Notes under the pieces: generated by a model
Seen by the model: the letters and a program-made list of their open reading frames with translations, nothing else
Databases searched by the model: none
Told to the model about the DNA's origin: nothing
Source: Herminiimonas contaminans
GTDB taxonomy: Bacteria; Pseudomonadota; Gammaproteobacteria; Burkholderiales; Burkholderiaceae_D
Direction of reading: 5' to 3'
Assembly: GCF_015645465.1 (NCBI RefSeq)
Contig: NZ_JADOEL010000018.1
Span: 1-64,000, forward strand
DNA: 64,000 nucleotides
In this document: piece by piece, positions 27,046 through 37,503 of the stretch
Layout of the letters: each line of letters begins with the position of its first letter
How positions within the stretch are numbered: position 1 is the stretch's first letter
Position numbers and translations under genes: made by a program

Positions 27046-29025
27046 TCAGGACAAGGATGCGGCAGGCCAGCCGCTATTCGTATACACCGCAGCAACAGCT
27101 GGCGGCATCGGTGCTTCCAGTGCGGCGCATATCGCACGCAGCAGGTCGGCCAGGGGCAAGGGCAGCGGTGCCTGTTCACCTGCAATAACCAGCAAGGATT
27201 TGATTAAAGCCGGATTAGCCAGTGGTGCCAGTTGATTCAGTTTATCCAGTGCCAGCTTGATGCTGCCGTAACTTAATGCATCTATCCCGAGCACATCCTT
27301 TTCAGACAGTGCCAGCGTCGGTGATGCATGTGCAGCGCGCATGAATAATGATGCGACCGCTTCTTTGCGCAAGGGCGCTGCCACATGCGCCAGCAAAGAA
27401 AATAAAACCAGGCACTCTGTCTTCAGTTCGTTGACACTCGCATACTTGATCCGCACGGCACGATTCGCTTGTGCCGCCAGGCGTCGTACCAATACCGTTT
27501 GCAAAACAAACTCATGCAGGCTCACACGTTTGTCACTCGCAATCATGCGCTGGAATTGCGCCAGCATCACGTCACGCTCAGGCAGTGACAGCTGGCGTAA
27601 CGCAGGCATCATCAGGTCGAGCAAAGGCAAACGCGCATTTTCAGGCAATTGCTCGATGGCGACGGCAAGTCGCTTTACCTGTGCGATCTGATGCGGCATA
27701 TGTTCCAGCAAGGATTGCAGCTGCGGACTCTGCTCATCGCCTGGATTCAGCAAGAGCGCATACAGCAGCAACGGTGCTTCAGCCGGATCATGCGCGACCC
27801 TATCTATCTCCGGGCTCAAGCGGATCTGTGCGAGGGTGCCATCACCATATGCTTGTGCCGCCGTCATCGCGATGGCAGTACTGGCTTCCTGCAAGTCGGC
27901 ACGTATCGCTGTCAATGGCGTGCTGGCATACGCAAGCGCAGGCAGGACATCGGACGGCACCGGAAAGATACGCGCGTCTGGCACACGTAACTCCTGCTCA
28001 TCCGGCATCTCCACATCACGACCATAGATACGGCGCAAGCGCTCCTGCAACGGTGGATGCGTAGCAAAAAAGCCCGCCATCAAATGGGGCCGCACCGCAC
28101 TGACGAATAGATGCGATAGCTGCTCCGCATTGCGGTGACCGATGTATGCACCGGAAAAACCCTTGTCACTCAAGGCTGCGATCTTGCGCAAGGCATTGCC
28201 GAGACCGTCCGGATTCCGTGTGAACTGGATGGCACTGGCATCGGCCAGATACTCACGCTGACGTGAGACAGCGAATTTGATGACACGGCCAAAAAACAAA
28301 CCGATATAACCAATCACGAAGAATGCAAAACCAAAAATGAAAGCAATGATGCGAAACACTGTCAGCTTGAAACTGGACTCGATATCATCCGAGTTGTACC
28401 AGGCGAACTCCATCGCCTGACGGCCGAAGTCACCCACCATCTCGATACCGAAAGTCACGCCAAGCAACTTCAGGTTGAGGCGCATATCACCATTCAGGAT
28501 ATGACTGAATTCATGCCCGACTACGCCCTGCAATTCATCACGAGTGAGACGTGTCAGCGCACCTTGCGTCAACACCACTACCGCTTCATTCGGGTTGTAG
28601 CCTGCGGCAAATGCATTGATGGATTCTTCTTTTCCCAATAGATAAACCTTGGGACAGGCAATGCCGGATGCAAGCGCCATTTCTTCCACAATATTGAGCA
28701 GGCGACGCTCATGCAGGTCTATCGTATTCGGTGATACCTGACGACCACCGACCATGCGTGCAACCGCCTCACCGCCATCACGCAGATTGAATATCTCTAT
28801 CATGGTGCCGCCGCAAATCAGCAGGACAGTGATGCAGGTATTGGTAAAGAAGAAGCCATGCGGATAATGATGAGCGCCGGTCAGCGGCTGGCCTTGCAGC
28901 AATATCCATAGCAAGGCCATCACGATATTCACCGCCAGCACGATGGCGACCACTGCCAGTGCAAATAGCAGCACCAGCATACGGCTCTGCCGTCTGGCGT
29001 GATCCTGTTGCTCGAAAAAATTCAT
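27046..29025 (-). CDS. M48 family (HtpX-like) membrane metallopeptidase, long form
   Basis: A 659-residue inner-membrane zinc protease. Two N-terminal helices (about 17-42 and 58-80) precede the catalytic domain with HEFSH at 171-175 (GVVGHEFSHILNGDMRLN), two further helices (about 220-250) and the third-ligand segment REYLADASAIQFTR. HtpX itself is about 290 residues. Here some 330 residues follow the peptidase domain (from about DEQELRVPDARIFP), mostly helical with no motif I recognise. The lemA gene lies just upstream; M48 plus LemA is a recurrent pair thought to act in membrane protein quality control. Confidence 0.87.
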   Translation of the reverse strand: MNFFEQQDHARRQSRMLVLLFALAVVAIVLAVNIVMALLWILLQGQPLTGAHHYPHGFFFTNTCITVLLICGGTMIEIFNLRDGGEAVARMVGGRQVSPNTIDLHERRLLNIVEEMALASGIACPKVYLLGKEESINAFAAGYNPNEAVVVLTQGALTRLTRDELQGVVGHEFSHILNGDMRLNLKLLGVTFGIEMVGDFGRQAMEFAWYNSDDIESSFKLTVFRIIAFIFGFAFFVIGYIGLFFGRVIKFAVSRQREYLADASAIQFTRNPDGLGNALRKIAALSDKGFSGAYIGHRNAEQLSHLFVSAVRPHLMAGFFATHPPLQERLRRIYGRDVEMPDEQELRVPDARIFPVPSDVLPALAYASTPLTAIRADLQEASTAIAMTAAQAYGDGTLAQIRLSPEIDRVAHDPAEAPLLLYALLLNPGDEQSPQLQSLLEHMPHQIAQVKRLAVAIEQLPENARLPLLDLMMPALRQLSLPERDVMLAQFQRMIASDKRVSLHEFVLQTVLVRRLAAQANRAVRIKYASVNELKTECLVLFSLLAHVAAPLRKEAVASLFMRAAHASPTLALSEKDVLGIDALSYGSIKLALDKLNQLAPLANPALIKSLLVIAGEQAPLPLPLADLLRAICAALEAPMPPAVAAVYTNSGWPAASLS

Positions 29026-29072
29026 TTCGGTTGAATACAGGACTTACATATATTCCGGACAGACATGCAGCG

Positions 29073-29663
29073 TCAGAATGTGACCTTGATGGCTTTGCGC
29101 TCTTCCGGGCTCTCAGTCGACTCCAGCAATTCGGCCCTCCGGAAACCGAAGGAATTGGCGATCAGCGAACCCGGAAATTGCTGGATCGCGACGTTGTATG
29201 ACATCACGCTGTCGTTATAGCCCTGGCGTGCGAAGGCGATGCGATTTTCGGTACTGCTGAGCTCTTCACTCAACTGCATCATGGTATGGTTCGCCTTGAG
29301 ATCCGGATAGGCCTCGGACAGTGCAAAAAACTTGCCGAGGGTGGCATCAAGCGCATTATCAGCGATCACCATATTTTTGAATGCTGCGGCGTCTGCAGGA
29401 CCTGCAGCAGCTTTCTTGTTCGCATCGACCGCATGATTGCGTGCAGCGATCACGGCCTCCAGTGTTTCGCGTTCATGCGCCATATAGGCTTTGGCAGTTT
29501 CGACCAGGTTCGGAATCAAATCATAGCGCCGCTTGAGTTGCACATCGATCTGGGAAAACGCATTCTCAAAGTAATTGCGCAAGGCGATGATGCGGTTATA
29601 GACACCGACACCCCAGAAGGCGACGATTGCAACGATAGCCAGTAAAACGAGCACTGCTGTCAT
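29073..29663 (-). CDS. LemA family protein
   Basis: A 196-residue protein with one N-terminal helix (MTAVLVLLAIVAIVAFWGVG) and a soluble four-helix bundle. It has the family segments YNRIIALRNYFENAFSQIDVQLKRR, DLIPNLVETAKAYM and ERIAF-like NRIAFARQGYNDSVMSYN. The start at 29663 has a GGAGAG ribosome site; the frame is open further upstream without one. It precedes the M48 peptidase by 47 bases on the same strand, so the two are very likely co-transcribed. Confidence 0.9.
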   Translation of the reverse strand: MTAVLVLLAIVAIVAFWGVGVYNRIIALRNYFENAFSQIDVQLKRRYDLIPNLVETAKAYMAHERETLEAVIAARNHAVDANKKAAAGPADAAAFKNMVIADNALDATLGKFFALSEAYPDLKANHTMMQLSEELSSTENRIAFARQGYNDSVMSYNVAIQQFPGSLIANSFGFRRAELLESTESPEERKAIKVTF

Positions 29664-29676
29664 GGTCTCTCCATAA

Positions 29677-29710
29677 GAAAAAGGCCGCGCGACTCGTTGC
29701 CGCGCGGCCT
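29677..29710 (-). terminator. Intrinsic terminator after BCCT transporter gene
   Basis: On the minus strand AGGCCGCGCG and CGCGCGGCCT pair around nine bases and run into five or six T. It separates the transporter gene from lemA. Confidence 0.8.
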
Positions 29711-29776
29711 CAATATAGCATTGCAAAACGTTAAGTTGCCAGTAGTTAACAATTATTTCGCTAGGTCACCTGCCAG

Positions 29777-31294
29777 TCACTTACCCAGCAACTGGCGCAT
29801 ACGCTGACGCAGCTCCCTTTCCGCACGTTGTTCTTCTTTCCAGTCTTCGCGCACGGCGCGCCACAAGGAGAGCGCCATCAGCGCAACCACTATCGTGAAT
29901 GGCAGGGCAAATACGATGGTCGCAGTCTGCAAGGCATCCAATCCGCCAGCCAGTAACAGACTGATCGCAATACCCGCGATCAGCGAACCCCAGATGATCT
30001 TGATACGGTTCGATGGATTAGCCTCACCACCCGTACTCATCATGCCCAGCACCAGGATCGCCGAATCACCCGAGGTGACAAAGAAAACCAGCACCAGCAA
30101 GGTGGCGACCACCGACATGATCAGGCCGAAAGGCAGTGCATCCAGCATGGTGAACAAAGCCATCGACAAATCTGCCTTGGCGGCCGCAGCTATCGGTACG
30201 GCCTGCCAGATTTCCATATGCAAGGCGGTGCCGCCAAAGACCGAGAACCAGATAAAAGCCGCGATCGATGGTGCTATCACGGTGCCAACGATGAATTCAC
30301 GTATAGTGCGACCATGCGAAACCCTGGCGATGAAGAGACCGACAAAGGGCGACCATGATAACCACCACGCCCAGTAAAACACGGTCCATTCGCCTACCCA
30401 CTCGCTGTCACGGAACGGCGTCATGCGTAAACTCATGCGCACCAGTTCGCTCATATAACTACCCAGCGTATTCGTGAAGGTGTCGATGATGACAACGGTC
30501 GGACCGAGCATGAACACCATCAGGGTCAGCAGTGCCGCCACCAGCATATTGATAGATGACAGCCATTTGACACCGCGTGCCACGCCACTCACGGCAGAGG
30601 TAACAAACAGGGCGGTCGCAAGTACGATAATGCCGACCTGCGTATATTTATTGACGGTAAAGCCGAATACTGCCGCCAGGCCACCGTTGATCTGCATCGC
30701 ACCCATACCGAGGGAAGTTGCCACACCAAAGGCAGTGGCAATCACCGCCAGGCCATTGAACAGACCTGACATACGTTTGACCGGTTGCCACGGCAACGAT
30801 TTGGTGGACTCGCTGATCAGCGCCACACCCTGGCGTCGGTATTGAAAGAAGGCGATGGTCAGGGCGACGATGCTGTAGACCGCCCATGGATGCAAACCCC
30901 AATGGAAGAAGCTGTAACGCATCGCAGTATTCGCCGCCTCCGGCGTGCGCGCGATGGTACCCGGTGGCCCCTGCGTGAAATGTGACAAGGGCTCGGCCAC
31001 ACCCCAGAACACCAGGCCTATGCCCATGCCGGCAGCAAATAACATGGCGAACCAGGCCGGCAATGAAAACTCCGGCTCGTCGTCATCCTTGCCCAGCTTC
31101 AGGTTGCCGTAGCGGCTGAAAGCAAGGAAGGCGGAAAACAGTACCAGCCCCAATACAACCCACAGGTAGAGCCAGCCAAAATTTTTGGTAATCGCGGCCA
31201 TCGCGATATGGGAAATTGTGCCCAGTGAAGCCGGGGAAAATATGCCCCACAGGACGACAATCAAGATCAATCCGACAGGAAAAATCAGTTGCAT
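29777..31294 (-). CDS. BCCT family betaine/choline/carnitine transporter
   Basis: A 505-residue membrane carrier with about twelve helices. The family signature is GMGIGLVFWGVAEPLSHF (about 90-107), followed by the tryptophan-rich segment YSFFHWGLHPWAVYSIVAL and WTVFYWAWWLSWSPFVGLFIARVSHGRTIREF. BCCT carriers import quaternary ammonium compounds, often as osmoprotectants, with Na+ or H+. The charged C-terminal tail (KEEQRAERELRQRMRQLL) resembles the osmosensory tail of BetP-like members, which is suggestive only. Flanked by strong terminators on both sides, so it is a single-gene unit. Confidence 0.92.
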   Translation of the reverse strand: MQLIFPVGLILIVVLWGIFSPASLGTISHIAMAAITKNFGWLYLWVVLGLVLFSAFLAFSRYGNLKLGKDDDEPEFSLPAWFAMLFAAGMGIGLVFWGVAEPLSHFTQGPPGTIARTPEAANTAMRYSFFHWGLHPWAVYSIVALTIAFFQYRRQGVALISESTKSLPWQPVKRMSGLFNGLAVIATAFGVATSLGMGAMQINGGLAAVFGFTVNKYTQVGIIVLATALFVTSAVSGVARGVKWLSSINMLVAALLTLMVFMLGPTVVIIDTFTNTLGSYMSELVRMSLRMTPFRDSEWVGEWTVFYWAWWLSWSPFVGLFIARVSHGRTIREFIVGTVIAPSIAAFIWFSVFGGTALHMEIWQAVPIAAAAKADLSMALFTMLDALPFGLIMSVVATLLVLVFFVTSGDSAILVLGMMSTGGEANPSNRIKIIWGSLIAGIAISLLLAGGLDALQTATIVFALPFTIVVALMALSLWRAVREDWKEEQRAERELRQRMRQLLGK

Positions 31295-31305
31295 CTTTTC
31301 TCTCC

Positions 31306-31344
31306 CAAAAAGAAAAGCCGCGCAGCAATTTGCTGCGCGGCTTT
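31306..31344 (-). terminator. Intrinsic terminator after dolP-like gene
   Basis: On the minus strand a 15-base-pair arm (AAAGCCGCGCAGCAA and its complement, 31314-31344) is followed by T-rich sequence (TTTTCTTTTT). Confidence 0.85.
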
Positions 31345-31375
31345 AATATACACCCCGCAAGAAACAGTGACAGAT

Positions 31376-32678
<1,303 letters not shown>

Positions 32679-33050
32679 TCAGGCTTCAATTGCATTCTTC
32701 AGCCATGTCATCTCTTTGTCATCAAAAGCGATGACATCGAAACGACAGGGCGGCGGCATGCTGTGACCTTGCAGGTAAATCTGTGCTGCGATGATCAGTC
32801 GTTTCTGCTTGGCACTACCGACGCTGGCGGCTGCACCGCCAAATTTGGAATTGCTACGCATACGGACTTCGACAAACACCAGCACTTTTCCGTCTTGCAT
32901 GATGAGGTCGATTTCACCGCCCTTGCAGCGAAAATTCCGTTCCAGCAGTCGCAAGCCCTGCTGCTGCAAATAGGCCAATGCCTGATCTTCTCCTATTTGC
33001 CCGGTGATTTGCTGCGCGGTACGTGGGCGCAGAAAGGCAGGCATGCGCAT
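32679..33050 (-). CDS. YraN family (UPF0102) endonuclease-like protein
   Basis: A 123-residue protein with the nuclease-like core of UPF0102: GEDQALAYLQQQGLRLLERNFRCKGGEIDLI and VLVFVEVRMRSNSKFGGA. The GEIDLI and VEVR segments correspond to the acidic residues of PD-(D/E)XK folds, with arginine in place of the usual lysine. Function is unproven in most species. ATG 33050 was chosen because the upstream extension runs into lpoA. It lies between lpoA and diaA as in E. coli. Confidence 0.88.
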   Translation of the reverse strand: MRMPAFLRPRTAQQITGQIGEDQALAYLQQQGLRLLERNFRCKGGEIDLIMQDGKVLVFVEVRMRSNSKFGGAAASVGSAKQKRLIIAAQIYLQGHSMPPPCRFDVIAFDDKEMTWLKNAIEA

Positions 33051-33057
33051 CAATGAC

Positions 33058-34338
33058 CTACTGCGCTTCGAGTGGCTGCACCATACCTTCACGATAAGTT
33101 GCAGCTTGCAGTACACGCTCAAAATAAGGAGCACCACGGCCAAAGCGAACTGTCAGCTTGCCGGTTACGCCATCCAGGCTGAACTCGGTTTGTTTGATCG
33201 CGATATTCGCCGCGACACGGTAAGCATCTATACCCAAGGCATACAGGCGCTCGACATCCGGGCTGCTGCGTTGGCCGCTTGCCTTGGCCAGTCGTGGATA
33301 AGCCATCACGGCGGCATGATCCGGCTGCAATTGCCAGGGCATGTCTACCAGGCGCACTCCTTCGAGGTCGGTCAGGCGATCTGCACTCGCCCAGTCATCA
33401 AGTGCAAACGGATTCAATTGCGAAACGCCGTACATCGTGACTTCGCCGCCTATAGCCAGGCGCAGCTGGATTGCTTGCGCCGCATCAAGTCCGACAAAAA
33501 TCAACGCAGGCTTTTCTGCCTGTATGCGTTTCTTCAGTTGAACCAGCGCATTCGCATTCATGAAGCCGCCAGTCATGGTCAACTCCAGTACTTCTGCCGT
33601 CATGCCGAGTTGGCTCCATTGCGCGGCGAAGGCACTGACTGCACGACGTTGCCACGCCACATTGGTAGACAGCGCGAATGCTTTCTGGCGTGCGCGGTTC
33701 TTGCCGACCCAGTTCGCCACCTGGCGCGCCTCATCTTCTATCGACAGGCCCATGACCAGCATATTGGTCGGCACCTTCACTTCGGCTTCACCTGCAGCGT
33801 TCAATTGCGTCAGGGCGATGGTCGGCTTGGTGACTGCGTGATTTTGTACGATGGCGGTCGCGCCACTGCGTGTCAGCGGGCCAACCACGATGTCATTATT
33901 AGCGGCCGCTTCGGTGTATCCGCTCAGTACATCCTGCGCGGCGTCGCCGGTTTCTATGAAATTGACGACGATATTGCCCGGCTCATGCTGATAAGCTGCG
34001 ATGAAACCGGCACGTACTGCGTCCGACACTTGCGCCAGCGACTCGGAGCGGCGCGGCAGCAACAATCCAATGCGGGTTGGTGGCAGACGTGTGGTGATAA
34101 CAGGGACTTCGATCGGTTCAACGATAGGATCATCGAGCGGCGCACTCATCGCTTCCGGCAAAGCCAGGTCGGTTTGCGCCAGCTGCATCCTGTCCAGCGA
34201 TGACCGCTGGGACTGAATGCCGGTTACACTGGCAGAACTGTCAGCGGCAATGTCGGCAGTTGTATTTGCCAGCACAGGCGAGCACAATCCGCTGATGAAG
34301 CTTGCCAGCACGAACATTCTCGCTAAATTTCCCAACAT
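33058..34338 (-). CDS. Penicillin-binding protein activator LpoA-like protein
   Basis: A 426-residue exported protein with the periplasmic-binding-protein fold of LpoA/YraM: RIGLLLPRRSESLAQVSDAVRAGF, IVVGPLTRSGATAIVQN, FALSTNVAWQRRAVSAFAAQW, ALIFVGLDAAQAIQLR. E. coli LpoA activates PBP1A from the outer membrane. Here the signal (MLGNLARMFVLASFISG) has a cysteine but no proper lipobox, and the N-terminal TPR domain of the E. coli protein is absent, so it is likely soluble and may work differently. ATG 34338 has a GGGAGAG ribosome site. Confidence 0.83.
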   Translation of the reverse strand: MLGNLARMFVLASFISGLCSPVLANTTADIAADSSASVTGIQSQRSSLDRMQLAQTDLALPEAMSAPLDDPIVEPIEVPVITTRLPPTRIGLLLPRRSESLAQVSDAVRAGFIAAYQHEPGNIVVNFIETGDAAQDVLSGYTEAAANNDIVVGPLTRSGATAIVQNHAVTKPTIALTQLNAAGEAEVKVPTNMLVMGLSIEDEARQVANWVGKNRARQKAFALSTNVAWQRRAVSAFAAQWSQLGMTAEVLELTMTGGFMNANALVQLKKRIQAEKPALIFVGLDAAQAIQLRLAIGGEVTMYGVSQLNPFALDDWASADRLTDLEGVRLVDMPWQLQPDHAAVMAYPRLAKASGQRSSPDVERLYALGIDAYRVAANIAIKQTEFSLDGVTGKLTVRFGRGAPYFERVLQAATYREGMVQPLEAQ

Positions 34339-34350
34339 CCGACTCTCCCA

Positions 34351-35274
34351 ATGACTGAAACAAGCAACAGCCTTTCCACTATCTTGCCGATTATGCACGA
34401 TGTGTCCAACCAGACCTATCCTCCGGCAACATTATATGTGGTGGCTACCCCGATCGGAAATGCAGGCGATATATCGTTGCGCGCTTTGCACACTTTATCG
34501 ATAGTCGATGCCGTTGCTTGCGAAGATACGCGCAATACCGGCCATCTGCTGACACGTTACGGCTTGTCCAAGAACCTGATCGCCGCACATCAGCACAACG
34601 AGCGGGAAGTGGCAGATAAACTCATCAGCCGCCTGCAGGCTGGCGAACGCATCGCGCTGGTGTCTGACGCCGGCACACCGGCCGTCTCGGATCCCGGTGC
34701 ACGCATCGTCGATGCGGTACGCAACGCAGGTTTACGGGTGATACCACTGCCAGGTGCCTCTGCCGCGGTTACCGCGCTGTCTGCCAGCGGTTTGCTGAAT
34801 GACCAGTTTTACTTTGTCGGCTTCCTGCCGGCCAAAGCCAAACAGCGTGAAAGCGTGCTGTTCAGCTTGCAGGCCGTGGCCGCGACCATGGTGTTTTACG
34901 AAGCACCACACCGGATTACTGAAACGGTGGCAGCATTGGCTGCAGCTTTCGAGCCGACCCGCCACATTGTTTTCGCACGTGAACTGACCAAGCTGTTCGA
35001 AGAAACCCACAGATGCACGCTGGCCGAAGCAGTGGCCTGGATCAATGCCGACGCCAACCGGCAAAAAGGCGAATTCGTCGTCCTGTTGGAAGGCGCGCCG
35101 AGTGCGGGTGATCAGGATCAAATCGAAGCCGAACGCATACTCGGCATCTTGCTGCAGGAATGTTCGGTGAAACAGGCCGCAGCGCTAGCCGCACAAATCA
35201 CTGGCCAGAAAAAGAATTCTCTGTACGAGCGCGCTTTACAGATGCGCGACGCCAGCGACCAGGACGAGGCCTGA
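34351..35274 (+). CDS. rsmI: 16S rRNA (cytidine-1402-2'-O)-methyltransferase
   Basis: Methylates the ribose of C1402 in the ribosomal decoding centre. The 307 residues have the tetrapyrrole-methylase-like fold: LYVVATPIGNAGDISLRAL, ACEDTRNTGHLL, LVSDAGTPAVSDPG, PLPGASAAVTALSASG and RKGEF-like RQKGEFVVLLEG. It is divergent from lpoA, with starts 13 bases apart, as in E. coli. The exact start is uncertain; ATG 34393 (MHDVSNQ) would remove 14 residues. Confidence 0.93.
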   Translation: MTETSNSLSTILPIMHDVSNQTYPPATLYVVATPIGNAGDISLRALHTLSIVDAVACEDTRNTGHLLTRYGLSKNLIAAHQHNEREVADKLISRLQAGERIALVSDAGTPAVSDPGARIVDAVRNAGLRVIPLPGASAAVTALSASGLLNDQFYFVGFLPAKAKQRESVLFSLQAVAATMVFYEAPHRITETVAALAAAFEPTRHIVFARELTKLFEETHRCTLAEAVAWINADANRQKGEFVVLLEGAPSAGDQDQIEAERILGILLQECSVKQAAALAAQITGQKKNSLYERALQMRDASDQDEA

Positions 35275-35303
35275 CTCGGGCTCAGCCTATCCCGATTGTT
35301 TGA

Positions 35304-36323
35304 TCAGCGCTGTACGATAAATGGCTTATTGACGCCGCTTTGCTGTACTTGCAGAGCGGCCGCTGCAGCCTCGTCACGACTGGCAAACGGTCCGCTGTAC
35401 AAACGATACAGATTGTTCGATGGCTCAACTTTCAATTGCGGCAAGCTGTTCCCCACATCCTGCACCAGGCGAGCTCGCAACGCTTCTGCATTCGCCATTT
35501 GTGAATAAGCACCGAATTGCAAATAGAAACCTGTAGGCAACACCGCCGTTGACTGTTGTGCAGCTGCTTCTGTTGCTACTGGCGCACTGTTTTGCATGAC
35601 AGGTGCTGCCAGTGCAACCGCCTCTACCGTCGGCGCCTGCACCGGCGATGCATCGGAAGCGACGCTGGCCGCGCCTTTATTCGCATTAATGCGTTCTATA
35701 TCAGCCGCGAGCAGGCGTTCCACTTCCAGCTCGGCACTGCCGTGCCCAATGTAACCCAGCTTCAGCGCTGCAGTGTATGACAAATCTATGACGCGGCTTG
35801 AATGGAACGGTCCACGGTCATTGACGCGCACGATGACCTGCTTGCCATTGCTCAAATTGGTAACGCGCGCATACGAAGGAATAGGCAAGGTCGGGTGCGC
35901 CGCCGTCATCTGGTACATATCGTATGGCTCGCCGGAAGAAGTTTTTTGTCCGTGGAATTTTTTGCCATACCAGCTGCCACGACCACGCTGCTTGAACGGG
36001 CGCTCATCGGCGATAGGGACGTATTGCTTGCCGAACACGACATAAGGCTTGTTACCGCGATTGGCATACGGTTCTATCCGTGGCTCGGCGTCAGGCAGGT
36101 TTTCCAGGCCATCAGGAATATCGTCACCCGGGCCGTCATCCTTGTAATAACCACCACGACCGGAACCGGCAGGCGGCAAGACAGGTGTAGACGAAGAACG
36201 GGTGGCAGAGCTGCCGGACGCCGATTTTCCGGCGGATGGTGTAGTAAGCGGTGTAGTACTGCAACCGGCTAAAGCGACGATAGTAGAAATCGCCAGGACT
36301 TGTAATACGGTGCGAAATTGCAT
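35304..36323 (-). CDS. rlpA: Septal ring lytic transglycosylase RlpA
   Basis: A 339-residue outer-membrane lipoprotein (signal ending VALAGC, C21). A proline/serine-rich linker precedes the double-psi barrel domain (about 112-205: GRGSWYGKKFHGQKTSSGEP, ARVTNLSNGKQVIVRVNDRG and FHSSRVIDLS). The C-terminal SPOR domain is at about 262-338 (YLQFGAYSQMANAEALRARL). RlpA cleaves naked glycan strands at the septum in Pseudomonas. It lies downstream of rodA, 64 bases away, closing the rod-shape cluster. Confidence 0.93.
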   Translation of the reverse strand: MQFRTVLQVLAISTIVALAGCSTTPLTTPSAGKSASGSSATRSSSTPVLPPAGSGRGGYYKDDGPGDDIPDGLENLPDAEPRIEPYANRGNKPYVVFGKQYVPIADERPFKQRGRGSWYGKKFHGQKTSSGEPYDMYQMTAAHPTLPIPSYARVTNLSNGKQVIVRVNDRGPFHSSRVIDLSYTAALKLGYIGHGSAELEVERLLAADIERINANKGAASVASDASPVQAPTVEAVALAAPVMQNSAPVATEAAAQQSTAVLPTGFYLQFGAYSQMANAEALRARLVQDVGNSLPQLKVEPSNNLYRLYSGPFASRDEAAAAALQVQQSGVNKPFIVQR

Positions 36324-36387
36324 CGTTTGCTCCTGATGATGACCGCATTGCGCATGCTGCGTGCAATGCAGTCGATAAACGGTGGCA

Positions 36388-37503
36388 TCAGCTTTGCATT
36401 AACTTCCTGTGCCGCTGAATGCTCATCAAAATGCCGACGCCCAATCCGAGCGTGACAAAGGCGGTGCCGCCATAACTGAAAAAGGGCAAAGGTACGCCGA
36501 CGACCGGAAGAATACCACTGACCATGCCCATATTCACAAATGCGTAAGTAAAGAAGATCAGCGTAATCGCGCCCGCCAGCAAACGGCTGAACAGGGTCGG
36601 CGCATTCGCTGCAATGATCATGCTGCGTCCAATTAGCAACAAATACAGGAACAGCAGCACACAGTTGCCGATCAAACCAAACTCTTCCGAAAACACGGCA
36701 AAGATGAAATCGGTAGTGCGCTCAGGAATGAATTCAAGGTGGGCCTGCGTACCATTCAGCCACCCCTTACCGGTGATGCCACCAGAACCTATCGCTATGG
36801 TCGACTGGATGATGTGAAAACCTTTACCCAGCGGATCAGTGGTCGGATCTATCAGTGTCAACACCCGTCCGCGCTGGTAATCGTGCAACATCGACCACAC
36901 GACAGGCAAACTTGCCCCCACCGCAACCGCAGCTGCAACCAATACCTTCCACGACAAACCGGCGAGGAAAATAACATAGAAACCAGCTGCCAGCACCAGC
37001 AGCGCAGTACCCAAATCGGGCTGGCGCATGATCAAACCGACTGGCGCAATCAGCATCAGGCCTGCCACCAGGAATTCACGCCAGCGTGTCACGCCTTCGC
37101 GTTTCTGGAAGAACCAGGCCAGCATCATGGGCATCGCGATTTTCATGATTTCGGACGGCTGCACGACTACGCCAAGATCGACCCAGCGCCGCGCACCATT
37201 ACGTATCAGGCCAAACTGCGCCACGGCAAGCAAGAGCACGATGCCGGTGATATACAAAGGCACGGCAAAACGCATCAGCGTCTGCGGTGGAATCGCAGCG
37301 GCGACCCACATCACAGCAAACGCAATCGCGATGTTGCGCACATGATCTTCCACACGACCAGGGAAATCGATACCGGCCGAATACAGGGTGACGGTACCCA
37401 CGGTAAGTATCATGCAAACGATCAGCATCAACGGCACATCAAACATCTGAATGTAGGGCTGGACGATTTGCCCGACGGAGCGTCGATTCATCTCATTACT
37501 CAT
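36388..37503 (-). CDS. rodA: Rod shape-determining protein RodA
   Basis: A SEDS-family glycosyltransferase that polymerises lipid II during cell elongation together with PBP2. The 371 residues form about ten helices. Typical segments are ARRWVDLGVVVQPSEIMKIAMP, MRQPDLGTALLVLAAG, GSGGITGKGWLNGTQAHLEFIPERTTDFIFAVFSEE (shown here by its parts TGKGWLNGTQ and IPERTTDFIFA) and PVVGVPLPFFSYGGTA. Its start overlaps the mrdA stop by four bases, so translation is coupled. Confidence 0.96.
   Translation of the reverse strand: MSNEMNRRSVGQIVQPYIQMFDVPLMLIVCMILTVGTVTLYSAGIDFPGRVEDHVRNIAIAFAVMWVAAAIPPQTLMRFAVPLYITGIVLLLAVAQFGLIRNGARRWVDLGVVVQPSEIMKIAMPMMLAWFFQKREGVTRWREFLVAGLMLIAPVGLIMRQPDLGTALLVLAAGFYVIFLAGLSWKVLVAAAVAVGASLPVVWSMLHDYQRGRVLTLIDPTTDPLGKGFHIIQSTIAIGSGGITGKGWLNGTQAHLEFIPERTTDFIFAVFSEEFGLIGNCVLLFLYLLLIGRSMIIAANAPTLFSRLLAGAITLIFFTYAFVNMGMVSGILPVVGVPLPFFSYGGTAFVTLGLGVGILMSIQRHRKLMQS

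Noticed and set aside
33004-34203. A 399-codon plus-strand frame opposite the lpoA-like gene
   Set aside because: It is fully antisense to a gene with clear family features, has no ribosome site and a low-complexity, basic and histidine-rich product typical of shadow frames.
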